A DNA stretch of 64,000 bases from Ectobius pallidus (Eukaryota > Arthropoda > Insecta > Blattodea > Ectobiidae), in the NCBI GenBank assembly GCA_964059195.1, contig CAXKWD010000007.1, positions 58,157,163 to 58,221,162 on the forward strand, in the 5' to 3' direction. Below, piece after piece: positions 50,127 through 61,675 of the stretch; position 1 is the stretch's first letter; every line of letters starts with the position of its first letter. Both the position numbers and the translations under genes were made by a program. A model generated the notes under the pieces. The model did no database searches. It had not been told where the DNA came from and saw nothing but the letters and a program-made list of their open reading frames with translations.

Positions 50127-53100
50127 TTAGTCCCTTAGAAGACCAGAATCTTTGATAAAGAGTGCCAGCTTCTTGATTGAGACCTTAGACAGTTCATCCG
50201 CTGGCATGAACCAGTAGTTGAAATGCTTGGCCCTAATGGCCGTAAGTATTTCACAATCACACAGAAGATGAAGAGCAGATTCTTCATCTTTTCGACATCT
50301 CTTGCACATCGAGTCGTCTGCTATGCCAACTATGCTATGAAGGTGTCCCAGCAGCCGACAGTGTCCAGTCATAAATCCCACAACCCAGCTGAGTAGGAAT
50401 CTATCCATCTTAAGCAGTTCTCTGGTCCTGCCTTTGATGACTTCTTTGATAGTCATCTTAGAGTGTCTGCGACCTGTCACAGCTACCCAATGTTTGTTGT
50501 GTTTCCTGTTAGCCCACTCCCGAACCGCTCCTCGGATAGAACCATAGGGCAGTCCCAGGCAGGGCTCAGGTCCCACAAAGGGCAGAGATGCCCCCTTTTT
50601 GGCCAAATCGTCAGCCCTCTCATTGCCATGGAATCCCCTATGTCCTAGCACCCACATCAGTTTAACTGCATTGTGTTCAGCCAGTGTCATTAGGGACTCC
50701 CTGCACTCGAGGACTAGTTTAGATCTTATTTCCTTTGCCTCAAGAGCCTTTAAGGCTGCTTGGCTGTCAGAAAGTATAGTAATGTGTGTATGCATGTAGC
50801 CCTTGCTAATACTTTCCCATGCACTTGCCATGATGGCATAAACTTCTGCTTGAAACACAGTCGCATGCAAGCCAAGGCTGTATGAAAGCTCTTTACCACA
50901 ACCATACAGTCCTACCCCAGTGCCTTCTTTAGTTTTGGATCCGTCAGTGTACCATGTAGGTCCACTTTGAATCCTGGTTTCAATTCCTTTGTCCCATTCA
51001 CTACGTTCTGGATATGCTATAGTGAATTTCCTTTCACTTGCTTTCTTAGGTATCAATTTGTCTGATCCCATAGTCATAAAATGGTCCAGACCTTTGTCCC
51101 CAGAGAATTGCATGTGACCGAAGCATTGCAGTTCCAACTTTTCAATGCCATTACACCGAAGTCTATAAAGACCCGTTCGCGCCTCCGCTTCTACCCAGAT
51201 ATGAAGAGGGGGCAGGTCCAATAGGACTTCCATGGCAACTGTAGGAGTAGTCCTAAAAGCCCCTGTCATGCCAATGCAGGCCAGTCTCTGTAGCTTGCAG
51301 AGCTGATCCTTGCATAACTTCAGTTGAGTCCTAGGCCACCAAACAAAATCAGCATAGGTAATAATGGGTCTGACCATTGTGATATAAATCCAGTATACCA
51401 GCTTAGGCTTTAGTCCCCACTTTTTGCTAAGCATTGTCCTGCATGTCCAAAAGGCCCTATAAGCCTTGTCGATACATGCGTCTGCTTGCCTTTTCCGGTT
51501 AGTCCCTTGTCTAGAATAACTCCAAGGTATTTAACCTCATTGCAGAATTGCACTACCCGCCCCCCGAGTCTGGGTTCCCTTAAGTTCCCCAGATCCCGGC
51601 GTCTGGTAAATGGTACAATTTTCATTTTGCTTGGATTCACAGACAGTTCACATCTGTTGCACCAGCTTTCTACTTTTCCTAGTGCCACTTGTAGCACTTC
51701 GGAAACCGTGCCGGGGAATTTCCCTTTGATTATTATTGCTATGTCATCAGCGTAGCCCACCGTGAAATAGCCACTACTATTGAGATCCCTAATCAGGCCA
51801 TCCACAACAAGGTTCCACAACAGGGGTGATAGAACGCCTCCCTGAGGACATCCCCTTGATGTGAGGACATGAATGGTCTCTCCGCATATCGTCGATATAT
51901 TGCTCCTGTCCTCCAGCATGCATTGTATCCACTGAAGAACAGTGCTTGGAATACCATGTTCCTTCGCCGAATGGATGATGGCCTTGAGAGGTTCTATCAA
52001 AAGCGCCCTCAGTGTCCAGAAAATCTCCTAGAGCAATCTCCTTATCATAAAGTGCCTTCTCCAGGTTGGTTACAACATAGTGAAGAGCAGTTTCAGTAGA
52101 TCTGCCTGGTTGGTAAGCACATTGGTACTTGTGAAGAGGATAATCCCTCAGCACGCATTCCCTAATGTACCCATCGACAAGTTTCTCCATTGCCTTCAGC
52201 AGAAAAGATTATAGGCAAATTGGTCGGTAGGCCTTGGCGTCAAAGTAATTGGGACGCCCAGGCTTAGGTATATAGGCCACTCTTACCTGCTTCCAGGCCG
52301 TAGGTATGTGCCCAAAAGCTAGACTGGCTCTAAATATGTAGCATAGCAGGGATGCTATTGAGTCAATCCCTTGCTGTAGTAAAACGGGTATCAGTCCATC
52401 TGGCCCTGCTGATTTATAAGGTTCAAATGAGCTGATGGCCCATTTGATTCCGGTTTGATTGAATATTGCCCGCGTCAGTTGCCAATCCTCCCTGTCTGTC
52501 TTGATATTTGACTCCAGGTTTGGTTGCCCCTCTCCGCAGTGCAGTTCCTCAATCTCCCGTGACCCTGGAAAATGAACCTCATACATTGCTCTTAGAGTTT
52601 CTTTTCCAGTCATTGTATACCTGCCATCAGCTAGTTTTATGGTACCTAGCTGATGCGTGTTACCTTTAGCTAGAGCCTTCACGAGTCTAGCACCACTGGA
52701 AACATCTTCAATGCTCCTGCAGTACTCGCTCCATGAAGTTCTCTTGGCCTTCCTTATTTGAAAATTGTATCGGGTAAGTTCGGTCTTATATCTATCCCAA
52801 TCCCCCGTTACTTTAGCCAGGTTGAAGAGTCTCCTGCAGCTGTATCTAAGTTCGCTAAGCTCCTTAGACCACCAAGGTACACTCCTTGATGTGGAAGCAA
52901 CCTTAGCTTTGCAGTTTGTAGTGTAAGATAGGAGAATGGCCTGTTGCAGTTGGTCAACTTCCAGCTCCAAATCTACCACCGAACGAATGTTCTTTGATAT
53001 GCCCTGTGTAAGTCCTAAAAGGTCTTTTTGGTATGAAGGCCAATTAGTGTCTTTAGGGTTTCTATATGTCACTGGTTCAAAGCCCTGCGACCCTATCTTA

Positions 53101-53761
53101 AACTTAATATATCTATGATCTGACACAGATACGTCAGATGATACATGCCAATTGTTTACCAACCTCCCAATGAGAGTGGTTCCAAGTGTAATGTCAATTA
53201 CTTCCTTCCTGGTTGATATAACAAAGGTAGGTTCATTGCCTCTGTTCAGAATATCTAGGTTAGTACTTACCAGGTATTCTGAAAGTATCTCTCCTCTTCT
53301 GTTGATGCCTGTGCTCCCCCAAATAGTGTGGTGTGCATTGGCATCACATCCGAGTATGAGCTCCTTTCCTGATGTCTTTGCATAGTGAATGAGGTCCTTC
53401 ATGATGGCAGATAGCGGATCCTCTTCTTCATAGGGTAGGTATGCAGAGGCCAACGGGAGTGGCCTGCTGTCTCCCTGTACCCTCATGGTCAATGGTCGTT
53501 ACATCCCTGGAACAAAATCGTATAATAGGGATAGCCTTAACCCATTTTTTCATGTAGATGCAGGTTCTTGTATCCCCCTGTACTACCTGAACTGAAGATT
53601 GTGCCACTGGCACAGTTAAGTCCTCTTATCTGACCCTTGTAAACCCAAGGTTCCTGAATTAGAGCTATATCAATATTTTCTACTGCTAGTTTCCTGCATA
53701 AGGCAGCAGATGCAGCCTTGCTGTGGTGTAGATTTATCTGTATTAGTGACAGTTCCTCCAT
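50127..53761 (-). pseudogene. LINE ORF2: endonuclease, RT and RNase H, broken
   Basis: Endonuclease: IQINLHHSKAASAALCRKLA and IALIQEPWVYKGQIRGL (53761-53600); after a frameshift near 53500, LILGCDANAHHTIWGS, NRGNEPTFV and EVIDITLGT. RT: WKQVRVAYIPKPGRPNYFDA (52300-52230), YQCAYQPGRSTETALHYV (52125), CPQGGVLSPLLWNLVVDGL, FTVGYADDIAIIIKGKFPG (YADD, about 51750). RNase H: WYTDGSKTKEGTGVGLYG, FQAEVYAIMAS, ILSDSQAALKALE, VLGHRGFHGNERADDLA (50970-50600), i.e. the D-E-D plus His set in order. The C-terminal gag-knuckle-like segment CKRCRKDEESALHLLCDCE follows. Frameshifts near 53500, 52195, 52000 and 51420 disable it, though the damage is light. Confidence 0.9.
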
Positions 53762-53804
53762 AGCAAAAAGAAATACAGAAAGGGAAAGAGAATGATTTCT
53801 TTCC

Positions 53805-54959
53805 TTAATTGGAACCAGCTCCCTGAGTCTCCATGGCCTCCGGTGCGGTCACCGTGGCCTCGGCTCCCTCAGTTGCCTTGTCCCCCTTGTCGCCTTCTGC
53901 TCCTTTGCTCTTATTTGGATCAGCCAGGATCTTAAAAAGACCCCAGTCTAGTCCCGTATATGCCCCCATGTTGGCATCCTTGATGGCTTTAGCTGAATCC
54001 TGGTCCACAAGTAGTATAAGCCTCTGTCCCGTGGAGTCAGCCTGTCTTTTTAGCACCTTCCAGTGCTCTGTATTGAGGCCTTTGTTGAGAGCCTTCAACC
54101 GTCTCAGCAGCACATTCGCGTCCTCGGTCATGACATCCCGAGTCCTGAAGGCCACCTTGACAGGTCTGGGCAAGTCCCTGGCCTCAATAACCTTAAGTAT
54201 CAGACCGTCCCCAAGATTCTTCTCGTTGAGTGTGGTCCTTACCCAGTTAGCACTAAATTCGTCATCACAATAATATATTATAGCACCTTCTTGGAGAGTG
54301 AAAGTTCTGAGCCGCGGAGCTGGTGCGCCTTCAGCGATCCCGTCCACCGCCCTCAGAATCTCCCCCAAAATAAGTTTGACTTCCTCTTCCAAGAGTTTAG
54401 CCTCAGGGTACTTATCCTTAACGATTGCCATCTTATGTGATGTCAGTGCCTCCCTGTAAGTGACCCCAGGTTCCATTTGGTCCCTGGGTCTTTTCTGGTA
54501 TGGCCTGACATCAGGTGGCGTATCATTCATCGGTCTGGTTCTTTTGACTGACCCAGACTTGTTTGGCGTGTAGTAGGTATGTCTTTCCTGACCCGGTTGT
54601 TTTGAACCCCCGGCGTTAGATTGAGCATCCTCCTGTAACCTTTTTAGTTTCCTTCTGGCTGCCCCTGATAGCTTCTTTTGCAGGTGCAACCAGTTGATTC
54701 CAGATGCCATCTGACCTGCGTCTCTATCGTCAGATATGCTGGAGGTACCAGCTGCCTGAGGTTGAGTAGTTTGTCGCAGGTCTTTCTCCAAGTCCCTGTG
54801 ATCTTACAGGTTCTTCTCAGAGTCCCTGTGTTCAGCAGATTTATCGTCAGGTTTGCTGGAACTGCCAGCTCCCTGAGTTGGTATATTTTCGGACAGGTTC
54901 TGCTTAGAGTCCCTGCCCTCTTCTGTTTTATTATTATTTTTTAATTCATTTGGTTCCAT
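53805..54959 (-). pseudogene. LINE ORF1 with DUF4780-type domain, one stop
   Basis: Starts at Met 54959 (MEPNELKNNNKTEEGRD). The N-terminal part repeats a RDSEKNL/RDLEKDL phrase and carries one in-frame TAA near 54804. A basic linker (RRKLKRLQEDAQ) follows, then the domain at 54400-53920: AIIYYCDDEFSANWVRTTLN, KVIEARDLPRPVKVAFRT, LNTEHWKVLKRQADSTGQRL and LLVDQDSAKAIKD. This is the pattern of DUF4780, an insect domain found in LINE ORF1 proteins and thought to bind RNA. It ends AMETQGAGSN, 44 bp before ORF2. A single stop suggests fairly recent insertion. Confidence 0.82.
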
Positions 54960-55306
54960 ATTAGTCCCACGAGTAATGGGGAATAGAAGTCAACACGTGC
55001 AGAGCCCCATACACGTGCAAGGTTACATACAACAGAGTGTCACCTGGTGCCCTGAGGGGATCGTTAGAGACACTGTCTTTCACCCCAGTGCCACTCAGCT
55101 CTCGGCACGATGCCTTCCTCCTTAGCTTAGGTGACCAGAGCCCTTTTCGTTGTACCGGGTGTCCAACTGGGAGAATCCCAGTCAGGTCACATGAAAGACT
55201 CTGCCGCTGACAAGCACCTCCAGTACAGCCCACAGGATCGCTGACACACACAAGCCCCCCCACCTCTTCAAGGTGATGCGGCTTCTAGGGGGGGTGCCTA
55301 AAGCTT

Positions 55307-56271
55307 AATCAAGGCTTATAATGACAGTCTCCTTCAAGCAGCAGCTCAGAAGGAAGCGTAAGCTAAACTCGCAAGGCACAATTGTGCCAAGAATCTACAA
55401 TCTCAATTCCAGAAGGTCAAAGGGTATCAAGATGTTGAGACGAAATGTCGTAAGGCTTTAGGTTATCTCAATTCCCTGCTCAGTAAGCATAAAGAAATTT
55501 ATACTGAACAGTCTTCTATTATTCAGCGTTTGTCGCTAGACGCCCCGACTCCAGCATTGCCAAAACTTCCAGAAATCAGACTCCCATGATTCTCCGGTGA
55601 TCCTACTGCCTGGATTGAATTTCGGGATACTTTTATTTCCCTAATAATTAACAATCAACACGTCTCCGACATGGATATGTTCTATTATTTGAAATCTTGC
55701 TTGACTGATATGGTTATGTCGGTTATAAGAAACATTCCTGTGTCGGCCACAACATTTGAAGTAGCAAGGTGTGCGTTGTCGGATAGATTCGACAATAACC
55801 ATCTCATAGCTAGTAGGCCTACACACCTTGAACATTTGTTTTCCCTTCCCAATGTTGGAAAGAACTGCAAAATCCCTACAACGGTATCTTGATCATTTCA
55901 TCAGTACTGTGCACGCCTTACAATCTCTCGACAGTGATGTTAGCCTGACAGATCTGATTATTTCCAAAATAATTCTAGACAGACTTCAACCAAATATTAT
56001 TAAAGACTGGGAATCTTCTCTTAAACAAGACAAACTACCAACACTCAAAGACTTGTTTTACTTTCTCGAAGCGAAGGTTCGCGTCCTTCAGATGACTGAC
56101 GCAGCAGTAAAATCACAGTCCAGCAATGCCTCGCCAGTCAAAAATAATGTGAAAGTTAATTCTACCGCAACACCCAACGACAATAGCAATAAATGCTTTT
56201 CTCGTTCTCGCTGCATTTGTTGTAACAAATTCGTCGTACATGAATTATTTCAGTGTGACGCTTTCAGTTGA
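55307..56271 (+). pseudogene. BEL/Pao retrotransposon gag, broken
   Basis: Continues from 49978-50031. Blocks: LIKAYNDSLLQAAAQKEA; coiled region to IQRLSLDAPTPALPKLPEI; FSGDPTAWIEFRDTFISLI; MDMFYYLKSCLTDMVMSVIR; FEVARCALSDRFDNNHLIA; then HLEHLFSLPNVGKNC and, in a shifted frame, HFISTVHALQSLDSDVSLTD. Near the end there is a zinc knuckle C-x2-C-x5-H-x4-C (CICCNKFVVHELFQC), closing at TGA 56269-56271. The FSGDPTxW and YLKS blocks are the DUF1759 signature of BEL/Pao gag. Stops at about 55588, a frameshift near 55860 and an Arg-Pro insertion from TAGGCCTA (55815) mark decay. Confidence 0.85.
55815..55822. other. TAGGCCTA inside BEL gag codons
   Basis: The codons read ATA GCT AGT AGG CCT ACA CAC CTT. 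Without GGCCTA they read IASTHL, the usual spacing before THLxxLF in BEL gag proteins. So the palindrome added Arg-Pro in frame. Confidence 0.6.
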
Positions 56272-56479
56272 ATGGCTTTCACTAAACGATAACAATTAGT
56301 CAAATCTAACAAGTTATGTAGAATCTGCCTGGGCAGGAAGCTAATCTAATTCTTGCAGTACTTATAAATGTAAAATCTGTGACCTTAAACACAGCACCTA
56401 CTTACACAATCCCAATGTCCAATCAGCTAATACCGCTGGTGTTATAACTTCTCATAACTCACAACAGAGCTGTTTACTT

Positions 56480-57383
56480 CCCACAGCTACTATTCTCATT
56501 GATGACTAATGGTCATCCAGTCAAAGTAACAGCGTTGTTAGATACTGGGTCAGATTGTAACTTAATAAACAGTCGAGTGTTTAAATCCGGGGTGCACGGG
56601 CAAAGAGAGTTAAGTCCAATTTCTTGTTACTGAGAATTAGAGTGACTTAACACACTATACCAGCCCAACATAGTTTTAGAGATGGATGAACCCATGAGGC
56701 ACACATCCATAACTTCCGTACAATTTTGAATATGACTTACTGGACTTAAGACAAATGTAGAGAACATTTTTATCTATAACTCTATGGATATATCTCAGTT
56801 TTTTAAGGATGGTGGACTTAACTCTCTTTGCCCGCGCACCTCGGAATTGCATTCAGCTGTCACCTCTCAGCATACTACACTTACTGGAATAATCTCGTCC
56901 CAAGTGAGCATTCCTAAAGTAGTATCAATTTCAATCCATTCCAGTACCACTTCTTGGTGTTATGATGCACCTGCCATTGTTGTACCAGAAATTACTACCA
57001 CAAAACTACCTCACACACCAATTGACATTCACACATGGGACATTCCACCCAACCTTGCTCTTGCAGATCCTCACTTTCACACTCCGAAATATGTTGATCT
57101 GTTGCTTGGAGTTGAGATTTGTTCCCAGATTATCTGTCCAGGACAAATTACTGCCAGTCAACTTCCGATCATACAACATTCACACCTAGGTTTGTATGTT
57201 TCCGGAAAGTTGCCCCAATTTGATCTTTATCATCAATCTCAATCTTCAAACCAATGTCATTCAAGCCGTAAGTCATCGACTACCTGTAACAACGTTTGTA
57301 CTAAACATGAAACTTCTTCCCATTATTCTGCTTTTCTGACTTCAGACCAAGCTATTAGCGACCAGTTTTGGGAGTTAGAATAA
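56480..57383 (+). pseudogene. BEL/Pao aspartic protease region
   Basis: The frame MTNGHPVKVTALLDTGSDCN holds the retropepsin active site DTGS at 56541-56552. It is followed after stops by a 199-aa frame (56784-57383) with HTWDIPPNLALADPHFHTPK, YVDLLLGVEICSQIICPGQI and HSHLGLYVSGKL, the DUF1758 pattern that follows the BEL protease site. Non-functional because of stops between the active site and the rest. Confidence 0.8.
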
Positions 57384-57469
57384 GTATCCAATAAAACGTC
57401 ATTTCCCAATGAGTCACAGTGTTAACAACACTTCATAGAAACCACTACTGGGGATTCTGATGGTAGATA

Positions 57470-58560
57470 CATTGTGAAGCTGCTGTTCATTGCTGAACCA
57501 GAATCTCTAGGTAGCACTAAAGTACAGGCTCATAAGAGATTTTTATCCTTAGAAAAGAGTTTAACTGCCAATGAATCTCTTTCTAATGAATTTGTCAACT
57601 TCATGTCAGAGTATGAAAGCCTAGGTCACATGAAGCCAGCTGAACCTTACTCTATTCACTCTTATGTTTACATTATACCGCATCATCCAGTCTTAAAGCC
57701 CTCAAGTACTACCACTAAACTTCATGTGGTGTTTGACGCGTCAGCCAAGTTGTCAAACGGTAAATCCCTCAATGACATACTGGCAATAGGCGTAGGACCT
57801 GATTTATTTTCTATTTTGTTACAATTCAGACTGAACGCTATAGGATTCACAGAAGATATCACTAAGATGTATAATCAGGTTATGATAGTACATCCTGATC
57901 ATGAACAATTTCAAGAAATTTTGTGGAGAAATTCACCTACTGTGATGATAAAAGTTTTCAACCCAAAAACTGTCACATATATTGATGAGGGAATTCATTT
58001 TCATTAGCCTCTTTCATTTTCAGCAATGCAACCTATGTTGACGATATTGATGCTACTGCCTCTAATGTATCTCAAGCCAAAATGATATCAGAACTAAATA
58101 CTTTACTTCCATTAGGTGGTTTTGAACCCAGAAAATGGTGTTCCAGAACTTCTTGAAAACATTCGCCTTGTATTAGAAGAAACTCAAGACTTTCGTACAT
58201 TTGATGATTTCAATGCCACTTCAATTAAGGTGTTAGGTCTTATTTGGTAGCCCTCCAGTGATGTACTCAGAATGAAAACTTCCATTGACTTTTTCTAAAC
58301 CATTCATTACTTGCTCTGGAAGAACTTATTGTCTTGTATAGCTTCCATTTTTGACCCCTTGTTGGGTTTAATTTCTGCAGTCGTTGCTTATTGCAAAATC
58401 ATTTTCCAATTCTTGTGGAAAGACACATCATCACAGGACGAACCCATTCCCGAGCCACTAGCTAAGAAATGGCTTAAGGTTCATGAACATAAACCTGATC
58501 TCTCAAATTACCATCCCACGGTTTTCCATATTTCAAGACTCTTTGCATCATGACCTTTGT
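57470..58560 (+). pseudogene. BEL/Pao reverse transcriptase and downstream Pao region
   Basis: 57474-58007: KRFLSLEKSLTANESLSNEF, YIIPHHPVLKPSSTTTKLHV, VFDASAKLSNGKSLNDIL, GPDLFSILLQFRLNAIGFTE and DITKMYNQVMIVHPDHEQFQ. These match BEL RT motifs up to the first catalytic region (DI-x-KMY). The YVDD region near 58032 (NATYVDDIDATAS) lies in another frame. 58311-58553: ASIFDPLLGLISAVVAYCKI and FQFLWKDTSSQDEP, the Pao-type domain after the RT. Several frameshifts. Confidence 0.85.
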
Positions 58561-58793
58561 TCTTAGATTTCTAAATAATTGTAGAAACCTCAAAATCAAT
58601 TGAAGGGTTCCTTGACAGCTAATGAAATCTCACTCTCCCTGTAGTATTGCATTTAAGGTGTACAACAACAACCATACTCGGAAGAGGTTCAAATCCTAAC
58701 TCCTGGAAATGACATTTCAAACTCCAGCAAGTTTGTCCATTCCTAGATCAAGATGGCATTCTGCATGTAGGAGGACACCTTTTACGGTCTGAA

Positions 58794-59075
58794 TTGCCAT
58801 TTGATGCCAAGCATCAAATCTTGCTACCAAGCATCAAATCTTGCTACCCACCAATCATCCCTTTACCTAACCAACTCATTCGTTGCACTCATTTTCAAAT
58901 GTGTCATGCTGGCCCTCAGCTCATTATTGCCCATTTAAGAGAGAGATTTTGGGTACCTTCCATCAGAAAGATAATGCAATGTAACAATTGTTTTCGCTTC
59001 AATGCTCAGCCGTTCCAGCAGAAAATGACTGACCTTCCTTCAGCTAGAGTTACACCTAGTTCCCATGCGTCATGA
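58794..59075 (+). pseudogene. BEL/Pao integrase N-terminal zinc region
   Basis: Blocks LIRCTHFQMCHAGPQLIIAH, LRERFWVPSIRKIMQCNNCF and FQQKMTDLPSARVTPSSHAS show the H-x(3-5)-H ... C-x2-C zinc arrangement and the ARVTPS lead-in to the integrase core. The core itself is missing, replaced by a SINE. A 21-bp tandem duplication (CAAGCATCAAATCTTGCTAC, 58807-58849) lengthens the N-terminal part. Confidence 0.8.
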
Positions 59076-59092
59076 TGGCAGGATTGGGAGCA

Positions 59093-59303
59093 TGTGGTCA
59101 GCATGTCGACACCGTTAATGGTGGTTTCCATGACCAGAGCCGCTACTTCTCTATCAAGTAGCTCCTCAATTTGAATCAAAAAGCTGAGTGCACCCCTACC
59201 AGACCTCAGAAAAATCCGAGGAAGTACCAGGGATTGACCTCAGGCTGACAGATCTGTAGTCAGCAACGCTAACCACAAGACCACGCCGGCCGGCAGTCAG
59301 AAC
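59093..59303 (-). mobile_element. tRNA-derived SINE
   Basis: On the minus strand the 5' end reads CCGGCCGGCGTGGTCTTGTG, then GGTTAGCGT, a box A-like region (TGGTCTAGTGGTTAGC in intact relatives), and GAGGTCAATCCC, a decayed box B (GGTTCGAATCC). A tRNA-unrelated body of ~130 bp follows with GGAGCTACTTGATAGAGAAG. It lies directly after the BEL integrase fragment. No intact tRNA structure; not a functional tRNA gene. Confidence 0.75.
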
Positions 59304-60312
59304 AATTCTCTAGTGCCTGATATTTAGCTATTTGTTCACTTAGATTTTAAATTGTTACATAGATTTATATAAACTGAATTTTTTTTTTCACATCATTATA
59401 AAAAGAAATCTAGAACACAGTAGGATATCAAATATAAAAAATGTCTCAATGTCAAGCACTAGAGAACATTTCAAGCTTCAAAGTGACACCAAAATCACCT
59501 TGATATGTTAATTTATAGAAGAATTATGATGTTTGAAACCATTGAATACCAAGCGATTTCCTACTGACGGGAACTGAGAAGAAAGCAATACTTTTATTGA
59601 AACACGTGGAAAACACATGTAGGAATAAACATGAAAATACGATGTACAAACAGTTTATTCTTACCCCAGCATGACTGCATTTACTTACAAGTGTGTTAGC
59701 GGCAACTAACAGTCAATATGAGAACTTCTAGCAGAGAAGGAAGAATAAAAATACTGAAATTTGATCGATTGCTAAGGGGCATGGCAAAATGAAACTTCTT
59801 AGCAAGAGGGCTCTACCTAATGAACTAGTAGCCAGAATTTTAAAAATTAATATATGAAATTAAAGAGAAAAGAACTGTCTATTTAAATATGTCGTTTTCA
59901 AAAAATACAATTTTTCAGAATTTTTTTATTTCTTGGGTGTATACCTTAAATTGCTATGTTTTCATGCTCAGAAAAATGATATTTTTTTCTTTTAATCTTG
60001 AGTTTGTGAATTGATATTGTTTTCCCCCTCAACAAGAAGCTTCATTCACACACTGGACACAGATGTGCCAAGTTATTTTCTGTCTCTGAGATGACCTCTG
60101 CAAAAGTCTCCCCCTATTGGTATTGCTCTATAAATTCTTCATTGCGAAAGGTAAAGCATTTGAAGAAAAAATATATAATGATTTGTCAGACCCAATGGAG
60201 CAATTCTCTTTTTCAAAGTTGACATGGGATGCTTTTACAATTTTTGTTATCAGATAATTTCTTTTAAAATTAAGGTATCGATAATGAAAGGTATTATTTT
60301 ACTATTTTGCAG
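59304..60312 (+). other. Probable intron upstream of the anoctamin-like exon
   Basis: AT-rich non-coding DNA ending in a pyrimidine-rich stretch and TTTTGCAG at 60305-60312, a good 3' splice site. No other exon was found between here and the start of the window. Confidence 0.6.
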
Positions 60313-60473
60313 GAATGTGATGTAGTGCTTATGTTCCCCTCTGGGGCTCAGGATTTCACACTGATGTGGCTGCTGTCTCGACTAAGAGCAGGAACACCAG
60401 GACTGGTTGTACATGTCCGACATCATGCTTCATCAGATAGCTATGGGTTTTACCTCACTGCTCCTTTCATCGT
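60313..60473 (+). CDS. Internal exon of an anoctamin (TMEM16)-like gene, ANO8/10 type
   Basis: 161-bp exon between AG at 60311-60312 and a perfect GTAAGT donor at 60474. It encodes ECDVVLMFPSGAQDFTLMWL, then LLSRLRAGTPGLVVHVRHHA, then SSDSYGFYLTAPFI. Anoctamins are membrane proteins acting as calcium-dependent channels, lipid scramblases or membrane tethers. The pattern FP...LWLL-x-RLR-x-GTPGL-x-V-x-VRHHA...Y-x-FYLTAP matches the cytosolic N-terminal region of the ANO8/ANO10 branch, which precedes the transmembrane part. The open frame has phase 0 at its start and phase 2 at its end. No flanking exon was found in the window, so both neighbouring introns are long. This is the only clear host gene here. 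The paralogue assignment is less sure than the family. Confidence 0.82.
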
Positions 60474-61480
60474 GTAAGTTTCATGATATTGAAAGAGATA
60501 TTAAGTACTGGTACCGTATAATATCGTCACCTTTCTGCAAGAACCACAAATGTGCAAAAATTGAGATATTGAGTTAAGTACATTGCTGGTTCTGCAAGAA
60601 CCACCAATGTTGTAACTTCTTTCCTTGGCAAGTAGTAGCTAGTTCCATTTTCATGAAAGTGCAAGTTCTGCTTTATTTGCTATGCCACAATCACGAATGT
60701 GTCACATTCGTGGGGTTTGGTCCAGCACTCTACTACGATTCCACGCGTGATGTTCCGATGGTTATGCAGGCCCTGGGTTGGTAACTAACACTCCCATTGA
60801 CTGGCGGCCATTTTCACAAAGGCTTCTCCAGTGCTACCAATAGTTCTATATATGCATGCTTTCCATCTTAGTTATATGGTTAGGTTCCCCCAGTTAGTTT
60901 ATGATAAGTACCGCACTCCAAGCTCCCGGTGTGAAGGGAGTCTGATAGAAGCTTGGAAGGGGGGTCCAGGGGTGCAGCCCCTAGTGGGGCTTGGGGGCAA
61001 GAAAAACAGGAAAGGGATTTGGGGCTGATACAAAGTTACCTTTCTCGAAGTCTTCGGTTGAAGGGATCTGGTGGATAGCAGGAAGGGGGTCCAGGGGCAC
61101 AGCCAGTGGTAAGGCTTGGGTGGAGGGAAATCTGGGACAGATAAGAAGTTATGTATATGATAGATACCTCTGTCTTGATACCGACTGAGCCATTGAGACT
61201 GGGTTTTTACCATTAGGTTTCCAGTATTGGATTATCAGCATGTGACCAATTGCGTGACAACAGAACATCAGCCAGCACACGGAGATTCGTGTTTTGACAG
61301 CAGTTCCCAGCACCATTTTAGGTTAATTTTGTTTCTACTTCTTCACGATTTTACTTATATTTAGGACCTTCAAACAAATATATGGTGCTTCTTAATGGAA
61401 TCTGTAGGTTTTAAAGGATAATATAACATCAAACTTGGCTGTTTTCCATGCTTTTAAAATGAAAATATCACGAATAGTAG
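60474..61480 (+). other. Probable anoctamin-gene intron
   Basis: Starts with the GTAAGT donor. Contains two G-rich patches with AGGGGGTCCAGGGGC (60956-60980 and 61080-61105) and no coding signal. Confidence 0.5.
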
Positions 61481-61675
61481 AGTGCTATACCATCCCCTAT
61501 TCGTATTTTTGTATTCTGTCCTGTACTTCTCTGTTATACCTACATCACTAATGTGCCACATTTGCGAATGGTGCTATGTAGAGTGCTATACCATCCCCTT
61601 TTCGTATTTTTGTATTCTGTCCTGTACTTCTCTGTTATACCTACATCACTAATGTGCCACATTTGCGAATTTAGC
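61481..61675. repeat. ~98-bp tandem duplication
   Basis: AGAGTGCTATACCATCCCCT through ACATTTGCGAAT occurs twice in direct order, with near identity. Confidence 0.92.

Larger units (their letters stand above)
50044..55294 (-). mobile_element. Full-length LINE with DUF4780-type ORF1 and RNase-H ORF2
   Basis: A 12-bp target duplication TGCCTAAAGCTT (50032-50043 and 55295-55306), an A-rich 3' tail (T-run at 50044-50060) and a C-rich 5' end (CCCCCCTAGAAGCC) define a complete 5.25-kb insertion in a BEL/Pao gag. It encodes ORF1 and a broken ORF2. R1/LOA/Outcast-like by domain order. Confidence 0.92.

Noticed and set aside
53833..54440. Plus-strand ORFs of 125-146 aa
   Set aside because: Antisense of LINE ORF1, whose domain is clearly on the minus strand.
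59220..59303. A possible functional tRNA gene
   Set aside because: Box A and box B-like sequences exist, but box B is decayed and no acceptor stem closes; better explained as a tRNA-derived SINE.
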